Assembly: GCF_000092905.1 (NCBI RefSeq)
Contig: NC_014098.1
Span: forward strand, 1,488,001-1,552,000
DNA: 64,000 nucleotides
From: Kyrpidia tusciae DSM 2912
Lineage (GTDB): Bacteria; Bacillota; Bacilli; Kyrpidiales; Kyrpidiaceae
Direction: 5' to 3'
Shown one piece after another: positions 6,645 through 17,550 of this stretch. The position numbers and the translations under genes are program-made. The notes under the pieces were generated by a model. That model searched no databases. It had not been told where the DNA came from and saw only the letters and a program-made list of their open reading frames with translations. Position 1 is the first letter of the stretch; the number at the start of each line of letters is the position of its first letter.

Positions 6645-7802
6645 ATGAACATTCACGAGTATCAGGGTAAAGCGATCCTCAAAACGTACGGAGTCGCCGT
6701 TCCCCAGGGGCAGGTGGCCTTCAGCGTCGAAGAGGCGGTCCGGATCGCCGAAGGTCTTGGCGGCAAAGCGGTTGTGAAAGCGCAGATTCACGCCGGCGGG
6801 CGTGGGAAGGCCGGCGGCGTGAAGGTGGCGAAATCCCTGGAACAGGTTCGGGAGTATGCCCAGCAGCTTCTCGGTTCCACTCTGGTGACCCACCAAACCG
6901 GGCCTGAGGGGAAAGTGGTTAAGCGATTGTTGATTGAACAGTTGACCGATATTCAGAAGGAGTATTACATAGGACTGGTGGTGGACCGGGCAACAGGTAG
7001 GGTTGTCATCATGGCATCGGAAGAAGGAGGCATGGAGATCGAAGAAGTGGCCGCGAAAACTCCGGAGAAGATCGTCCGGGAGACCATCGACCCGGCGGTT
7101 GGCTTCATGCCCTTCCAAGCCCGCAAACTGGCCTATGCGATCCATATTCCGAAACCGCTGGTGAACAAGGCGGTTCAATTTATGTCTGGACTTTACCGAG
7201 CTTTTGTCGACAAAGACTGTTCAGTGGCGGAAATTAATCCACTCGTGGTGACCGGGGACGGAAACATCCTGGCCCTGGATGCCAAGCTCAATTTTGACAG
7301 CAACGGTTTATTTCGCCACCCGGAACTTTTGGAGTTGCGGGATCCCGATGAAGAGGATCCCCGCGAGCAACAAGCGGCGAAATTTGGCTTGAGCTATATT
7401 GCACTGGACGGAAACATCGGGTGCATGGTGAACGGGGCCGGATTGGCCATGGCCACGATGGACATCATCAAGTATTACGGGGGAGAGCCGGCGAACTTTC
7501 TCGATGTCGGCGGAGGGGCGAGTACCGAAAAGGTTACCGAAGCCTTCAAGATTATTCTTCAGGATGAAAAAGTGAAAGGGATCTTGGTCAATATTTTTGG
7601 CGGCATCATGAAATGTGACGTGATTGCAAACGGGGTTGTGGAAGCCGCGCGGCAGTTGGGGCTCGATCGGCCGCTGGTGGTGCGGCTGGAAGGAACGAAC
7701 GTGGAGTTGGGGAAAAAGATTTTGGCAGAGTCCGGTTTAAAAATCGTGCCGGCCGATTCGATGGCTGACGCGGCGGAGAAAATCGTATCGCTGGTTCATT
7801 GA
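6645..7802 (+). CDS. sucC: Succinate-CoA ligase, ADP-forming, beta subunit
   Basis: Beta subunit of the TCA-cycle enzyme converting succinyl-CoA to succinate with ATP or GTP formation. 385 residues, normal length. It opens [12 protein letters not shown], then an ATP-grasp domain with [16 protein letters not shown] (about 45-60) and the conserved [11 protein letters not shown] and LDAKLNFD. The C-terminal ligase part has [15 protein letters not shown] and [19 protein letters not shown] 6645 lies behind AAAGGGGG; an out-of-frame ATG four bases upstream is not used. sucD starts 17 bases after the sucC stop. Confidence 0.97.
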   Translation: MNIHEYQGKAILKTYGVAVPQGQVAFSVEEAVRIAEGLGGKAVVKAQIHAGGRGKAGGVKVAKSLEQVREYAQQLLGSTLVTHQTGPEGKVVKRLLIEQLTDIQKEYYIGLVVDRATGRVVIMASEEGGMEIEEVAAKTPEKIVRETIDPAVGFMPFQARKLAYAIHIPKPLVNKAVQFMSGLYRAFVDKDCSVAEINPLVVTGDGNILALDAKLNFDSNGLFRHPELLELRDPDEEDPREQQAAKFGLSYIALDGNIGCMVNGAGLAMATMDIIKYYGGEPANFLDVGGGASTEKVTEAFKIILQDEKVKGILVNIFGGIMKCDVIANGVVEAARQLGLDRPLVVRLEGTNVELGKKILAESGLKIVPADSMADAAEKIVSLVH

Positions 7803-7819
7803 TGGCGGGGGGGACGAAG

Positions 7820-8737
7820 ATGAGCATCCTGGTCGACCGGAATACCAAGGTCGTGACGCAAGGGATTACAGGTTCTACGGGATTGTTTCATACAAAACAA
7901 GCATTGGAGTACGGGACGAAGGTTGTGGCCGGCGTCACCCCGGGCAAAGGCGGCACGGTAATCGAAGGGGTTCCTGTATTCGATAAGGTGGCGGAGGCGG
8001 TCAAGGAAACCGGGGCAAACGCGTCGGTGATTTACGTGCCGCCGGCTTTTGCTGCCGACGCGATCATGGAGGCGGCGGATGCGGGGCTGGAGCTGGTGAT
8101 TTGTATTACGGAAGGCATTCCGGTGCTCGATATGGTGAAAGTCAAACGCTATCTGGAAGGCCGGAAGACGCGGCTCATCGGGCCCAACTGTCCCGGGGTG
8201 ATCACTCCAGATCAGTGCAAGATTGGGATTATGCCCGGTTACATCCATCGGCCCGGCCACGTCGGAGTGGTCTCCAGGAGTGGAACGCTTACCTATGAGG
8301 CGGTCCACCAGCTGACCACCCGGGGCATCGGGCAGTCGACCGCCGTAGGCATCGGTGGCGACCCGGTGAACGGGACGAATTTTATCGATGTGTTGAAGCT
8401 GTTTAATGAGGATCCGGAGACCGAGGCTGTGATCATGATCGGCGAGATCGGAGGCACGGCGGAGGAAGAGGCGGCGGAGTGGATCAAAGCCAACATGAAA
8501 AAACCGGTGGTCGGGTTTATCGCCGGCGCCACAGCGCCCAAAGGCAAGCGCATGGGCCACGCCGGGGCCATCATCTCCGGCGGGAAGGGCACCGCGGCGG
8601 AAAAGATTGCGAAGCTGAAGGAGTGCGGCGTTCGCGTCGCTCCGACGCCCGCCCAGATGGGGGAAACTTTGGTCGAGGTGTTGAAAGAACGGGGCCTGCT
8701 CGAGAAGTGTCAGACCGCGGTCCAGCAAACTCGTTGA
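7820..8737 (+). CDS. sucD: Succinate-CoA ligase alpha subunit
   Basis: Alpha subunit, which binds CoA and carries the phosphohistidine. ATG 7820 behind GGGGGGACGAAG gives [18 protein letters not shown] and 305 residues; an ATG 21 bases earlier overlaps sucC and lacks the family start. CoA-binding motifs GSTGLFH and GVTPGKGG are in the first 45 residues, and the phosphorylated histidine is in KRMGHAGAI (His247). A strong terminator follows, so sucCD ends a transcript here. Confidence 0.97.
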   Translation: MSILVDRNTKVVTQGITGSTGLFHTKQALEYGTKVVAGVTPGKGGTVIEGVPVFDKVAEAVKETGANASVIYVPPAFAADAIMEAADAGLELVICITEGIPVLDMVKVKRYLEGRKTRLIGPNCPGVITPDQCKIGIMPGYIHRPGHVGVVSRSGTLTYEAVHQLTTRGIGQSTAVGIGGDPVNGTNFIDVLKLFNEDPETEAVIMIGEIGGTAEEEAAEWIKANMKKPVVGFIAGATAPKGKRMGHAGAIISGGKGTAAEKIAKLKECGVRVAPTPAQMGETLVEVLKERGLLEKCQTAVQQTR

Positions 8738-8756
8738 CCACGGTCCCCGGCGGTTG

Positions 8757-8790
8757 AATCACCCCCTTTTCCAGGGGGGATTATTTTTTT
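8757..8790 (+). terminator. Rho-independent terminator after sucD
   Basis: ATCACCCCC and AGGGGGGAT form a stem with a TTTTCC loop, followed by TATTTTTTT. It lies about 20 bases after the sucD stop. Confidence 0.88.
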
Positions 8791-8878
8791 GTGTGCGGTT
8801 TGACATTTTTAAATAAAGGGAGCCCCCCGAATCCCTGTCGAATGGAGCTAGGGAGAGACAAGGGGTGGGGGTGGCGGT

Positions 8879-10033
8879 TTGAGAGAAGGTTCGGATGAGT
8901 GGCGGGAGGAGCGGGCAGCACTGTTAACCCTGTCGCGGGTGGAGGGGGTGGGGCCCGGGACGCTCTCCGTCTGGAAGAGACAGTTCGGCACGTTCCGCAG
9001 CCTCTGGTCGCTATCTGAGGTGGAGATTGCCTCGGGCCTGGGGCAAAGGGGGACGATGTTGGCCGGGCGTATCGTGGATGCCCGCCGCCGGGGACCTGAG
9101 GGGGCGAACCTCGAGGAGTGGACGCCCTATGGTGCCATGTGGACCACAACTCTCTTGGACCCCGATTACCCGGGTCGCCTAAGAAGTCTCCGCGATGCTC
9201 CCTGGGTATTGTACGGAGTGGGTAATCCCGGGGTTCTGAAGGACGATCTCCCGGCTTTGGCCGTTGTGGGAACCCGGCGTCCGACGATGGTGGGGCGGCG
9301 GGTGGCCCGACTGTGGAGTGCAGATTTGGCAAGGCGAGGTGTGGTGATCGTGTCCGGTTTGGCCCGGGGCATTGACGGGTTGGCCCACATGGGGGCTCTG
9401 GAAGGGGGAGGGCGGACCATTGCAGTCCTGGCGGGCGGATTTCATCACCTGTATCCCCCGGAGCATCGATCTCTGGCCGCGGCGGTGGCGCGCAGCGGGG
9501 CGCTGATCAGTGAGCAGCCTCCCCACTGTCAGCCTCGGCCGGGACTGTTTCCGATTCGCAACCGGATCATCAGCGGATTGGCAGAAGGCGTCCTCGTGGT
9601 GGAAGCCGGGGCGACCAGTGGCGCCCTGAAGACGGTGGACCATGCTCTGGACCAGGGCAGGGACGTATTTGCGGTTCCGGGGTCCGTGGCCATCGAGGCC
9701 AGCCGGGGCACTAATCTCCTCATCCGGGACGGAGCCAAACCGGCGATGAGCCCCGATGACGTCGCGGCGGAGTATCCACATTGGCCTGCGGCGCTTGCTG
9801 CCTCGGCCGATGGCGAAATCGAGAACCAGGTTCCACGCCGGACGGTGGACTCAGATTCCCGGCGGGTTCTGGCCGCCTTGGAGGAAGGGTGCCGGACGCC
9901 GGACCTCATCGCCGGGCGAACGGGTCTCCGGTTGGAACACATCAGCCGGGTCCTCACCGATTTAGAACTCGCGGGGCGAATCTACCGCGAACCCGGGGGA
10001 TTGTACGGGGTTGTTCCTTTTTGGCGCGGTTAA
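8879..10033 (+). CDS. dprA: DNA-processing protein DprA (Smf)
   Basis: Binds incoming single-stranded DNA during transformation and loads RecA. 384 residues from TTG 8879, which follows a G-rich ribosome-binding region. An N-terminal helix-hairpin-helix part (LSRVEGVGPGTLSVWKRQFG) precedes the Rossmann-like core with VVGTRRPT, SGLARGIDGLAH, AVLAGGFHHLYPPEH, LISEQPP, FPIRNRIISGLA and EAGATSGAL. The C-terminus (EEGCRTPDLIAGRTGL to GGLYGVVPF) resembles the winged-helix DprA tail. It is the first gene after the sucD terminator and precedes topA as in Bacillus. Confidence 0.95.
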   Translation: MREGSDEWREERAALLTLSRVEGVGPGTLSVWKRQFGTFRSLWSLSEVEIASGLGQRGTMLAGRIVDARRRGPEGANLEEWTPYGAMWTTTLLDPDYPGRLRSLRDAPWVLYGVGNPGVLKDDLPALAVVGTRRPTMVGRRVARLWSADLARRGVVIVSGLARGIDGLAHMGALEGGGRTIAVLAGGFHHLYPPEHRSLAAAVARSGALISEQPPHCQPRPGLFPIRNRIISGLAEGVLVVEAGATSGALKTVDHALDQGRDVFAVPGSVAIEASRGTNLLIRDGAKPAMSPDDVAAEYPHWPAALAASADGEIENQVPRRTVDSDSRRVLAALEEGCRTPDLIAGRTGLRLEHISRVLTDLELAGRIYREPGGLYGVVPFWRG

Positions 10034-10160
10034 CCTTTCTTTCCCGGCGTCCCATGACCCCAAGAGGTTTCGCGGAAAAGGGCGATCAAGGCGATGGCGG
10101 GTGGTTTTCGCCGGCCGGGGCCGCCAGGGAGTGGGAGAGGGAACGGGACATGTCTGCGCG

Positions 10161-10190
10161 TTGCATATCTTCGGAGGAGAGTGGTACTAT
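10161..10190 (+). promoter_or_regulatory. Promoter candidate for topA
   Basis: TTGCAT (10161-10166), 18-base spacer, TACTAT (10185-10190), in the 225-base gap between dprA and topA. No reading frame with a convincing start was seen in that gap. Confidence 0.5.
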
Positions 10191-10258
10191 GGTTGCAACC
10201 GCGATCAGACTTTCGATCCCTTTGTCTGAACCCTGCAGCGGGAAAGGGGGAGAATGCG

Positions 10259-12388
10259 GTGGCAGATTACCTCGTCATTGTGGAATCTCCCGCGAAAGCG
10301 AAAACCATCGGCAAGTATCTCGGTAAAGGATATATGGTTAAAGCGTCCATGGGCCACATTCGGGATCTCCCAAAGAGCAAGCTCGGGGTGGATATTGCCC
10401 ATGATTTTGAACCGCACTACATCACCATCCGGGGAAAGGGAGACGTACTGAAAACCCTCCGGGATGCCAGTAAAAAAGTCAAGCGGGTGTATCTGGCGGC
10501 CGACCCGGACCGGGAGGGCGAAGCGATCGCGTGGCATTTGGCGAACTATCTCGATGTCAACCCGGATGGGCCGTGTCGGGTTGTTTTTCATGAAATCACG
10601 AAACAAGCGGTTCAAGAAGCCTTTGCTCATCCGCGGCCCATCGATCGGGATTTGGTAAACGCCCAGCAAGCCAGGCGGATCCTGGACCGGTTGGTGGGTT
10701 ATAAGATTAGCCCCCTGTTGTGGAAGAAGGTGCGCAAGGGGCTGAGCGCCGGACGAGTCCAGTCTGTGGCACTGCGGCTGGTTTGCGACCGGGAGAAGGA
10801 GATCCGGGAGTTCAAGCCCGAAGAGTACTGGACCCTGACGGCTCGCTTTAAAGTCGACGGTCGGACGTTTGAAGCGAAATTCGTCGGAGTCGGGGATCAG
10901 AAGGTGGAGTTGGCGAACGAAGAGGAGGTCAAGGCGATCCTCGCTCGGATATCCGGCCAGTCTTTCACGGTGATCGGGGTGCGTAAAAGTGAGCGTCGCC
11001 GGAATCCGGCGCCGCCTTTTACAACCAGCAGCCTGCAACAGGAGGCGGCGCGGAAACTCAATTTTCGCGCCCAAAAGACGATGTCGGTGGCCCAGCAGTT
11101 GTATGAAGGCCTCGAGATCGGGAAAGAGGGCAGCGTGGGACTCATCACCTACATGCGGACCGACTCCACCCGAGTGTCCCCGGTGGCCCAGGAGCAAGCC
11201 CGTTCTTACGTAGAGAAGACTTATGGGGCGGCATTTCTCCCGGAAAAGGTCAAACAGTACCAGACCCGTTCCGGAGCCCAGGACGCCCACGAGGCGGTGC
11301 GCCCCACTGAGGTCGCGCGAACCCCGGAATCCATCAAGGCCTATTTGAACCGGGATCAATATCGGTTGTACAAGTTAATCTGGGAACGGTTTGTCGCAAG
11401 CCAGATGGCGCCGGCGGTTCTGGATACGGTGTCGGCGGATATCCAAGCCGGGGATGTCTTGTTTCGCGCTGCGGGCTCCAAAGTGAAGTTTCCGGGTTTC
11501 ATGACCCTGTACGTCGAAGGGGAAGACGATGCCAAAGACGAAGAGAACCGCGACCTGCCCGATCTGCGGCAGGGGCAGGAGCTCCCGGAGCCGGCTCTGG
11601 AGCCGAAACAACATTTTACCCAGCCTCCGCCTCGCTACACCGAAGCTCGTCTCGTAAAAACGATGGAGGAGCTCGGCATCGGGCGTCCGAGCACCTATGC
11701 GCCGACCCTGGAGACGATCCAGAAAAGGGGGTACGTATTGCTGCAGGAACGACGTTTCGTTCCTACAGAACTCGGAGAGGTTGTGGTGGAACTTCTCAAG
11801 GAGTTTTTCCCCGAGATCATCGACGTGGAATTTACCGCTCAGATGGAGGAGCGACTGGATGGGGTCGGGGAGGGACGGGTCAATTGGGTGGAGATGTTGG
11901 AGGAGTTTTACCAGGATTTTCAAAAACAATTGGATCTCGCCGAGCAGGCCATGCAGCACGTCCATCTGGAGGAAGAAGAATCGGATGAGATCTGTGAGAA
12001 GTGCGGTCGGAGGATGGTGTATAAGCACGGTCGGTTCGGAAAGTTTCTCGCGTGTCCGGGATTTCCGGAGTGCCGGAACACCAAACCGATTCTCAAATCG
12101 ATCGGGGTGCCTTGCCCGAAGTGCGGCGGCGATTTGGTGGAACGCCGGGCAAAGCGGGGGCGAATATTTTACGGGTGTAAAAACTATCCCAGCTGTGATT
12201 TTGTCTTGTGGGATCGTCCAACTGGCGAGAAGTGCCCCCGGTGCGGAAGCCTCCTTGTCCTTCGAAAAGCAAAGGATAAAGAGACGGTCCAATGCAGCAA
12301 TCCCCAGTGCGATTTTAAAGGGAACGCACTGGAAAAGGCCGAAAAGGGCAATTCCGCCGGGCGGAGGTCAGCGGTGGAAACGATGTGA
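10259..12388 (+). CDS. topA: DNA topoisomerase I
   Basis: Type IA topoisomerase that relaxes negative supercoils. GTG 10259 behind AAAGGGGGAG gives [21 protein letters not shown] and 709 residues; the frame is open upstream but only this start gives the family N-terminus. The TOPRIM domain has [18 protein letters not shown], and the catalytic tyrosine is in [11 protein letters not shown] (Tyr298). Three C-terminal zinc-ribbon repeats begin [18 protein letters not shown] and CPRCGSLLV. The neighbouring dprA and trmFO reproduce the Bacillus order; trmFO starts 12 bases after the stop. Confidence 0.97.
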   Translation: MADYLVIVESPAKAKTIGKYLGKGYMVKASMGHIRDLPKSKLGVDIAHDFEPHYITIRGKGDVLKTLRDASKKVKRVYLAADPDREGEAIAWHLANYLDVNPDGPCRVVFHEITKQAVQEAFAHPRPIDRDLVNAQQARRILDRLVGYKISPLLWKKVRKGLSAGRVQSVALRLVCDREKEIREFKPEEYWTLTARFKVDGRTFEAKFVGVGDQKVELANEEEVKAILARISGQSFTVIGVRKSERRRNPAPPFTTSSLQQEAARKLNFRAQKTMSVAQQLYEGLEIGKEGSVGLITYMRTDSTRVSPVAQEQARSYVEKTYGAAFLPEKVKQYQTRSGAQDAHEAVRPTEVARTPESIKAYLNRDQYRLYKLIWERFVASQMAPAVLDTVSADIQAGDVLFRAAGSKVKFPGFMTLYVEGEDDAKDEENRDLPDLRQGQELPEPALEPKQHFTQPPPRYTEARLVKTMEELGIGRPSTYAPTLETIQKRGYVLLQERRFVPTELGEVVVELLKEFFPEIIDVEFTAQMEERLDGVGEGRVNWVEMLEEFYQDFQKQLDLAEQAMQHVHLEEEESDEICEKCGRRMVYKHGRFGKFLACPGFPECRNTKPILKSIGVPCPKCGGDLVERRAKRGRIFYGCKNYPSCDFVLWDRPTGEKCPRCGSLLVLRKAKDKETVQCSNPQCDFKGNALEKAEKGNSAGRRSAVETM

Positions 12389-12400
12389 GGAGGGGTGAGG

Positions 12401-13720
12401 GTGGATCCCGTCACGGTTGTCGGAGCGGGTCTTGCCGGTTCGGAGGCGGCGTGGCAAATCGCCCGCCAGGGGGTGCCCGTTCGTTTGTACGAGATGCGGC
12501 CGACGGTCTCGACTCCCGCCCATCGCACGGACCGCTTCGCGGAACTCGTATGCAGCAATTCCTTGCGGGGAGCCGCTCTAACGAATGCCGTTGGACTCCT
12601 CAAGGAAGAAATGAGGCGGCTGGGCTCGATCATTCTCGAGGAGGCGGACCGGCATGCGGTGCCGGCCGGGGGAGCTTTGGCTGTGGACCGGGAAAGATTC
12701 TCCGCTGCAGTGACGGAGCGGCTTGAAGCCCATCCCTTCATTGAAATCCGGCGAGAAGAGGTGACCGAGCTGCCGCCCGGCATTGGCGTGGTGGCCACCG
12801 GTCCGCTCACGTCGGAGAAACTCCATCAAGCGATTGCCCGGTGGACCGGGGAAGCGTATCTCTATTTCTACGACGCGGCGGCCCCGGTGGTCACCCGGGA
12901 ATCGATCAATTGGGAGAAAGTTTTTGTGGCATCCCGGTATGACAAAGGCGAGGCGGCCTATGTGAACTGCCCGATGACCGAAGATGAATTCGACCGGTTT
13001 TATGAGGCCCTGGTGTCCGCCGAGACGGCGCCGCTCCGAGATTTTGAAAAAGAGGTCTACTTCGAGGGGTGCATGCCGGTGGAAGTGATGGCAAGGCGCG
13101 GCCGGCAAACTCTTCTGTTTGGACCGATGAAGCCGGTGGGCCTTGTCGATCCGCGCACGGGAAAACGGCCCTTTGCCGTCGTGCAATTGAGGCAGGATAA
13201 TGCTGCGGCGACGCTGTATAATATAGTGGGATTTCAAACACACCTGCGGTGGGGAGAGCAGTCCCGGGTGTTTCGCCTCATTCCCGGGCTGGAGGAAGCG
13301 GAGTTCGCGCGTTTCGGGGTGATGCACCGCAACACCTATCTCAATTCTCCCAGGTTGCTTTTGCCAACGTATCAAACCCGCCGGCGGAAGACGTTGTTTT
13401 TTGCGGGACAGATCACCGGCGTGGAAGGGTATGTGGAGTCTGCCGCATCGGGGCTGATTGCGGGGATCAATGCGGGACGCCTGGCCAGGGGAGAGGATCC
13501 GTTGACCTGGCCGCCGGAGACGGCGATGGGGAGCCTCGCCCGGTATATCACCGAGGCGGACCCCGACAATTTTCAGCCCATGAATGCGACGTTTGGACTG
13601 CTTCCGCCCCTTAATCCGCCTGTTCGGGAGAAGGCCAGGCGACATCTGGCCGCCAGCGAGCGGGCTTTGGCCACTTTGGCCGCCTTTATGGGCGCGAATC
13701 GATTGAATCTCGCCGGATGA
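12401..13720 (+). CDS. trmFO: Methylenetetrahydrofolate-tRNA-(uracil-5-)-methyltransferase TrmFO
   Basis: Folate- and FAD-dependent enzyme that makes m5U54 in the tRNA T-loop. 439 residues from GTG 12401, about 7 bases after AGGAGGG; a GTG six bases earlier is too close to that site. It opens with the FAD Rossmann motif [13 protein letters not shown], has the typical [21 protein letters not shown]-type region near residues 38-58, and later [32 protein letters not shown]. The family's cysteines in ELVCSNS and in YVNCPM are present. Its end lies 29 bases before the preferred xerC start. Confidence 0.96.
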   Translation: MDPVTVVGAGLAGSEAAWQIARQGVPVRLYEMRPTVSTPAHRTDRFAELVCSNSLRGAALTNAVGLLKEEMRRLGSIILEEADRHAVPAGGALAVDRERFSAAVTERLEAHPFIEIRREEVTELPPGIGVVATGPLTSEKLHQAIARWTGEAYLYFYDAAAPVVTRESINWEKVFVASRYDKGEAAYVNCPMTEDEFDRFYEALVSAETAPLRDFEKEVYFEGCMPVEVMARRGRQTLLFGPMKPVGLVDPRTGKRPFAVVQLRQDNAAATLYNIVGFQTHLRWGEQSRVFRLIPGLEEAEFARFGVMHRNTYLNSPRLLLPTYQTRRRKTLFFAGQITGVEGYVESAASGLIAGINAGRLARGEDPLTWPPETAMGSLARYITEADPDNFQPMNATFGLLPPLNPPVREKARRHLAASERALATLAAFMGANRLNLAG

Positions 13721-13749
13721 ATGGGTTCACGAGAAAGGGGGGAAGAGCC

Positions 13750-14664
13750 GTGGGGGCGGATTGTTCCCGGGCCGATAGGGCTGTGGAGGCATTTCGGGTG
13801 TATCTAGAGTCCGAACGGCGATTGTCCCCACGCACCGTTCGAGCTTACATGGGCGATGTCGGCCAGCTGCTCGAATGGATGCAGGACCAGGGGATCGGCG
13901 GATGGGATCTCTTGACCCCGGTACGGATCCGGGATTTTTTGGCGGAGCTGTGGGATCGGGGGTTGTCCCGGCGCTCGGTGGCGAGGATGCTGTCCGCGTA
14001 TCGGACGTTGTATCGGTTTTTTCTTCGGGAGGACGAAGTGCGGGAGAGCCCTCTGGAACCCGTGGCGACACCCAAGCAGGAGAAGAGAATTCCCAATTTT
14101 ATGGATCTTGAAGAGGTGTTCCACCTCCTGGCGTCGCCTGATCCGAATACGGCTCTCGGACAGAGAGACCGGGCCTTGTTGGAGTGGCTGTACGCCACGG
14201 GGGTCCGGGTGGGGGAAGCGGTGGCCCTTCGTGTGGGGGATGTCGACATGGCCGGTCGGCGGGCGCTGATCCACGGGAAAGGAGGGAAAGAGCGGTATGT
14301 CCTGTTTGGCCGCTCGGCGGCCCGGGCTTTAACCCGGTACCTGGAGGTGGGGTGGCCGGCTCTGGCGGGAGCATGCCCGGGGCCCGGGGATCCAGTGTTC
14401 CTGAATTATCGCGGGGGTGCTCTCAGCGACCGGAGCGTCCGCCGGATCGTGGACCGGCACATGGCGCGGGTGGCGGGCTATCACAAGATCAGTCCCCACG
14501 TGCTGAGGCATACTTTCGCCACCCATCTGCTGGATGCCGGGGCGGATCTCCGGGCGGTTCAGGAATTGCTCGGGCATGCCAGCCTCCGATCGACCCAGAT
14601 TTATACGCATACCACCCGGGAACGATTGCTTCAGGTGTATCTCCACGCTCATCCCCGGGCCTAA
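13750..14664 (+). CDS. xerC: Tyrosine recombinase XerC
   Basis: Site-specific recombinase that resolves chromosome dimers at dif with XerD. GTG 13750 is 7 bases after AAAGGGGGG and gives 304 residues; an ATG at 13717 overlapping the trmFO stop is an alternative. The N-terminal SAM-like DNA-binding domain ([23 protein letters not shown]) is followed by the catalytic domain with [13 protein letters not shown] (first Arg), [12 protein letters not shown] (His250, Arg253), [16 protein letters not shown] (His and nucleophile Tyr285). Position before hslVU-codY matches codV of B. subtilis. Confidence 0.95.
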   Translation: MGADCSRADRAVEAFRVYLESERRLSPRTVRAYMGDVGQLLEWMQDQGIGGWDLLTPVRIRDFLAELWDRGLSRRSVARMLSAYRTLYRFFLREDEVRESPLEPVATPKQEKRIPNFMDLEEVFHLLASPDPNTALGQRDRALLEWLYATGVRVGEAVALRVGDVDMAGRRALIHGKGGKERYVLFGRSAARALTRYLEVGWPALAGACPGPGDPVFLNYRGGALSDRSVRRIVDRHMARVAGYHKISPHVLRHTFATHLLDAGADLRAVQELLGHASLRSTQIYTHTTRERLLQVYLHAHPRA

Positions 14665-14677
14665 GGAGGGAGTCTCG

Positions 14678-15220
14678 ATGACCCAGTTGCATGGAACGAC
14701 CATTTTTGCCATACTGGACCGCGGGCACGCAGTGATGGCGGGGGACGGGCAGGTCACGATGGGCAATGCCACCGTGATGAAACACGGGGCGAAAAAGGTC
14801 AGGCGTCTTTACCAGGGAAGAGTCTTGGCCGGTTTTGCCGGCTCGGTGGCGGACGCCCTGGCTCTTTTCGAACGGTTCGAAGCGAGCTTGGAAAGCCACA
14901 GCGGCAATTTGCCCCGGGCGGCGGTGGACGTGGCGAAAGAGTGGCGGACCGACCGGGTGCTTCGGCGATTGGAAGCGATGCTGGTGGTGTGCGACCGGGA
15001 GCACCTGTTGCTGCTCTCGGGCAGCGGGGAGGTCATTGAGCCGGACGACGGGATCCTGGCCGTGGGTTCCGGGGGGGTGTACGCCCTGGCGGCGGGGCGA
15101 GCCTTGAAGCGGCACGCTGCGGGCCTGTCGCCCCGGGAGATCGCCCTGGAAGCTATGCGCATCGCGTCGGAGATCTGCGTCTACACGAACGACCGATTCG
15201 TCGTCGAGGAGCTCGAATAG
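14678..15220 (+). CDS. hslV: ATP-dependent protease subunit HslV (ClpQ)
   Basis: Proteolytic core of the HslUV (ClpYQ) two-ring protease. ATG 14678 behind TAAGGAGGGAG, 14 bases after xerC, gives 180 residues. It opens [12 protein letters not shown], then [15 protein letters not shown] and [12 protein letters not shown]. As in B. subtilis ClpQ, the Thr-Thr-Ile that is N-terminal in E. coli HslV lies six residues in, so after Met removal Thr2 would be the N-terminal residue. Paired with hslU 11 bases downstream. Confidence 0.96.
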   Translation: MTQLHGTTIFAILDRGHAVMAGDGQVTMGNATVMKHGAKKVRRLYQGRVLAGFAGSVADALALFERFEASLESHSGNLPRAAVDVAKEWRTDRVLRRLEAMLVVCDREHLLLLSGSGEVIEPDDGILAVGSGGVYALAAGRALKRHAAGLSPREIALEAMRIASEICVYTNDRFVVEELE

Positions 15221-15231
15221 GAGGGAAGGCC

Positions 15232-16620
15232 ATGGAGGACGCCCAGTTGACGCCCAAACAGATCGTCGCGGAGCTCGACAAGTACATCGTGGGGCAAAGG
15301 GAAGCCAAACGCGCCGTCGCTGTGGCTCTGAGGAATCGGTATCGCCGGAACCGGCTGCCTGATGAGATGAGGGAGGAGGTCGTACCGAAGAATATCCTCA
15401 TGATCGGGCCAACCGGGGTCGGCAAAACGGAGTTGGCCAGGCGTCTGGCCAGGCTTGTGCGCGCGCCCTTTGTGAAGGTGGAGGCGACGAAATTCACCGA
15501 GGTGGGGTACGTCGGCCGGGACGTGGACTCGATGGTGAGGGATCTGGTGGAGACGGCGATCCGCATGGTGCGCCAGGAGCGGATGGCCGAGGTGGAATTG
15601 GAGGCGCGCAAGGCGGCGGAAGAACGACTCATTGCGATCCTGGCTCATGAAGGGGATGGACCCACGGGGTTTCGCAACCCCCTTGAGATGTTGTTCAACC
15701 CCGGCCAGGAGCAGAGCCGCCCCCGGGAACCGGATTCGAAAGACAGCGCCCGCCGGGAGGAGGTGGCAAGGCGCTTGGCCGCCGGGGAACTGGAGGAGCA
15801 GGTGATCGAGATCGAGGTTGAAGACAGCACCTTGCCCTTCGTGGACGTGGGGGGGACCGGACAGTTTGAGGAGATGGGGATGCAGATTCAGGATCTTCTC
15901 GGGCAGTTCCTGCCCCGGCGAAAGCGCAAGCGCAAAGTAACGGTTCGCGAAGCCCGGCACATTCTCACCCAGCAGGAGGCGCAAAAGCTGATCGACATGG
16001 ACGAGGTGCAGGCGGAAGCGGTGCGCCGGGCGGAGCAGTCGGGGATTATTTTTATCGACGAAATCGATAAAATCGCCGGGAAAGACCGCCATGGCCCGGA
16101 TGTTTCCCGGGAGGGGGTGCAACGGGACATCCTTCCCATCGTCGAGGGCTCGACGGTCATGACAAAATACGGGCCGGTCAAGACGGACCACATTCTGTTC
16201 ATCGCCGCGGGTGCGTTTCATATGTCGAAACCGTCCGATTTGATCCCAGAACTACAGGGACGCTTTCCCATCCGGATCGAGCTGCACAGCCTGAGTGCCG
16301 AAGACTTTCGGCGGATTCTGACCGAGCCTCGCCATGCGCTCATCAAGCAGTACACGGCCCTTCTCGCCACGGAGGGGGTCAACGTCGTGTTCACCGATGC
16401 GGCCGTCCAGAGGCTTGCGGAATTGGCTGCGGCCGTCAACCAACAGACGGAAAATATCGGTGCCCGGCGATTGAACACCCTGATGGAAAAATTGATGGAA
16501 GACCTGTTTTTTGAAGCTCCAGACATATTTTTGGACAAAATTGAAATAACGCCCGAATATGTGGATGAAAAGTTGGCGAGCATCGCGGGGGATCAAGATT
16601 TGAGCCAGTACATTTTGTAA
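15232..16620 (+). CDS. hslU: ATP-dependent protease ATPase subunit HslU (ClpY)
   Basis: AAA+ unfoldase ring that feeds substrates to HslV. 462 residues, normal. It opens with [34 protein letters not shown]-type family sequence, Walker [11 protein letters not shown] (Lys65), pore loop [15 protein letters not shown], Walker [13 protein letters not shown], sensor 1 FIAAGAFH and a C-terminal [15 protein letters not shown]. The intermediate I-domain lies at about 110-240. Sits between hslV and codY. Confidence 0.97.
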   Translation: MEDAQLTPKQIVAELDKYIVGQREAKRAVAVALRNRYRRNRLPDEMREEVVPKNILMIGPTGVGKTELARRLARLVRAPFVKVEATKFTEVGYVGRDVDSMVRDLVETAIRMVRQERMAEVELEARKAAEERLIAILAHEGDGPTGFRNPLEMLFNPGQEQSRPREPDSKDSARREEVARRLAAGELEEQVIEIEVEDSTLPFVDVGGTGQFEEMGMQIQDLLGQFLPRRKRKRKVTVREARHILTQQEAQKLIDMDEVQAEAVRRAEQSGIIFIDEIDKIAGKDRHGPDVSREGVQRDILPIVEGSTVMTKYGPVKTDHILFIAAGAFHMSKPSDLIPELQGRFPIRIELHSLSAEDFRRILTEPRHALIKQYTALLATEGVNVVFTDAAVQRLAELAAAVNQQTENIGARRLNTLMEKLMEDLFFEAPDIFLDKIEITPEYVDEKLASIAGDQDLSQYIL

Positions 16621-16643
16621 CCGGGCGTAAGGAGGATGTACAG

Positions 16644-17426
16644 ATGGATCTACTCAGCAAAACCAGGCGGATCAATCGATTGTTACAGCGGTCGGCCGGG
16701 CAGCACGTGGATTTTATGGAGATGGCCCAGGTGCTGCGGGACGTCATCGAGAGCAACGTGTTTGTGGTCAGCCGGTCCGGAAAAATTCTGGGCTACGGGA
16801 TCCTGTCCGAATTCGAGGGCAGTGTGAACGACAGCGAGATCGTGCAGCAGCGGCGTTTCCCTTTGGATTACAACGATTATCTGCTTCGCCACGAGCGCTC
16901 AGCTCCCAACGTGGACGACCCCCAGCCCTTCGCGGTATTCACCGAGCAGATGAATCGCCTGTTTCCGGAGCGGTACACCACCCTCGTGCCCATCGTCGGC
17001 GGCGGGGATCGGCTGGGAACTTTGATTCTCGCCCGATTTAACAAGGCTTTCGAAGAGGATGATTTGTTGCTCGGCGAGTACGGCGCCACGGTGGTGGGAA
17101 TGGAGATTCTCCGGGCTCATTCCGAAGAGATGGAGGAGGAGATGCGCAACAAGGCGATTGTCCAGATGGCCATCGACTCGCTGTCTTACAGTGAGCTGGA
17201 GGCGGTGGAACACATTTTTGAAGAGCTCGACGGGAAAGAAGGCCTGCTGGTGGCCAGCAAGATCGCCGATCGGGTCGGCATCACCCGGTCGGTCATCGTC
17301 AACGCCCTGCGGAAGTTGGAGAGCGCCGGGGTGATTGAGTCCAGGTCCCTGGGGATGAAAGGGACCTACATCAAGATTTTGAACGATAAATTGCTCCCCG
17401 AGTTGGAGCGCGTGAAGAACCGGTAA
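16644..17426 (+). CDS. codY: GTP-sensing global repressor CodY
   Basis: Transcription regulator that binds branched-chain amino acids and GTP and represses nutrient-starvation genes. 260 residues from ATG 16644 behind AAGGAGG. The N-terminal GAF part runs [15 protein letters not shown] to about 155, with the typical [24 protein letters not shown]. The C-terminal winged helix is [37 protein letters not shown] in the last 60 residues, where [15 protein letters not shown] is the recognition region. A terminator follows, separating it from the flagellar operon. Confidence 0.97.
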   Translation: MDLLSKTRRINRLLQRSAGQHVDFMEMAQVLRDVIESNVFVVSRSGKILGYGILSEFEGSVNDSEIVQQRRFPLDYNDYLLRHERSAPNVDDPQPFAVFTEQMNRLFPERYTTLVPIVGGGDRLGTLILARFNKAFEEDDLLLGEYGATVVGMEILRAHSEEMEEEMRNKAIVQMAIDSLSYSELEAVEHIFEELDGKEGLLVASKIADRVGITRSVIVNALRKLESAGVIESRSLGMKGTYIKILNDKLLPELERVKNR

Positions 17427-17455
17427 TCCCGCAGCCGTCTCTTCCTGTGATTCCG

Positions 17456-17480
17456 GCACCCGAAAGGGTGCTTTCTTTTT
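17456..17480 (+). terminator. Rho-independent terminator after codY
   Basis: GCACCC (17456-17461), GAAA tetraloop, GGGTGC (17466-17471), then TTTCTTTTT. It lies 30 bases after the codY stop. Confidence 0.88.
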
Positions 17481-17510
17481 GCCCCGGAGAGCAGGAATCT
17501 CCGGCGGACT

Positions 17511-17535
17511 GACGAAACTTATGATGACTTTCGTC
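17511..17535 (+). promoter_or_regulatory. Inverted repeat just upstream of flgB
   Basis: GACGAAA (17511-17517) and TTTCGTC (17529-17535) are perfect 7-base arms around an 11-base centre, immediately before the AAGGAGG of flgB. It could be an operator or an mRNA hairpin near the ribosome-binding site of the first flagellar gene. TATGAT at 17520-17525 lies inside it, but no good -35 was found. It does not match the CodY box. Confidence 0.45.
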
Positions 17536-17550
17536 AAGGAGGGGTGAGGC

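Noticed and set aside
8800-8828. TTGACA at 8800-8805 as a dprA promoter
   Set aside because: No -10-like sequence at 16-19 bases spacing; the downstream sequence is a run of C.
17511-17535. CodY-binding box upstream of flgB
   Set aside because: The palindrome GACGAAA/TTTCGTC does not match AATTTTCWGAAAATT.
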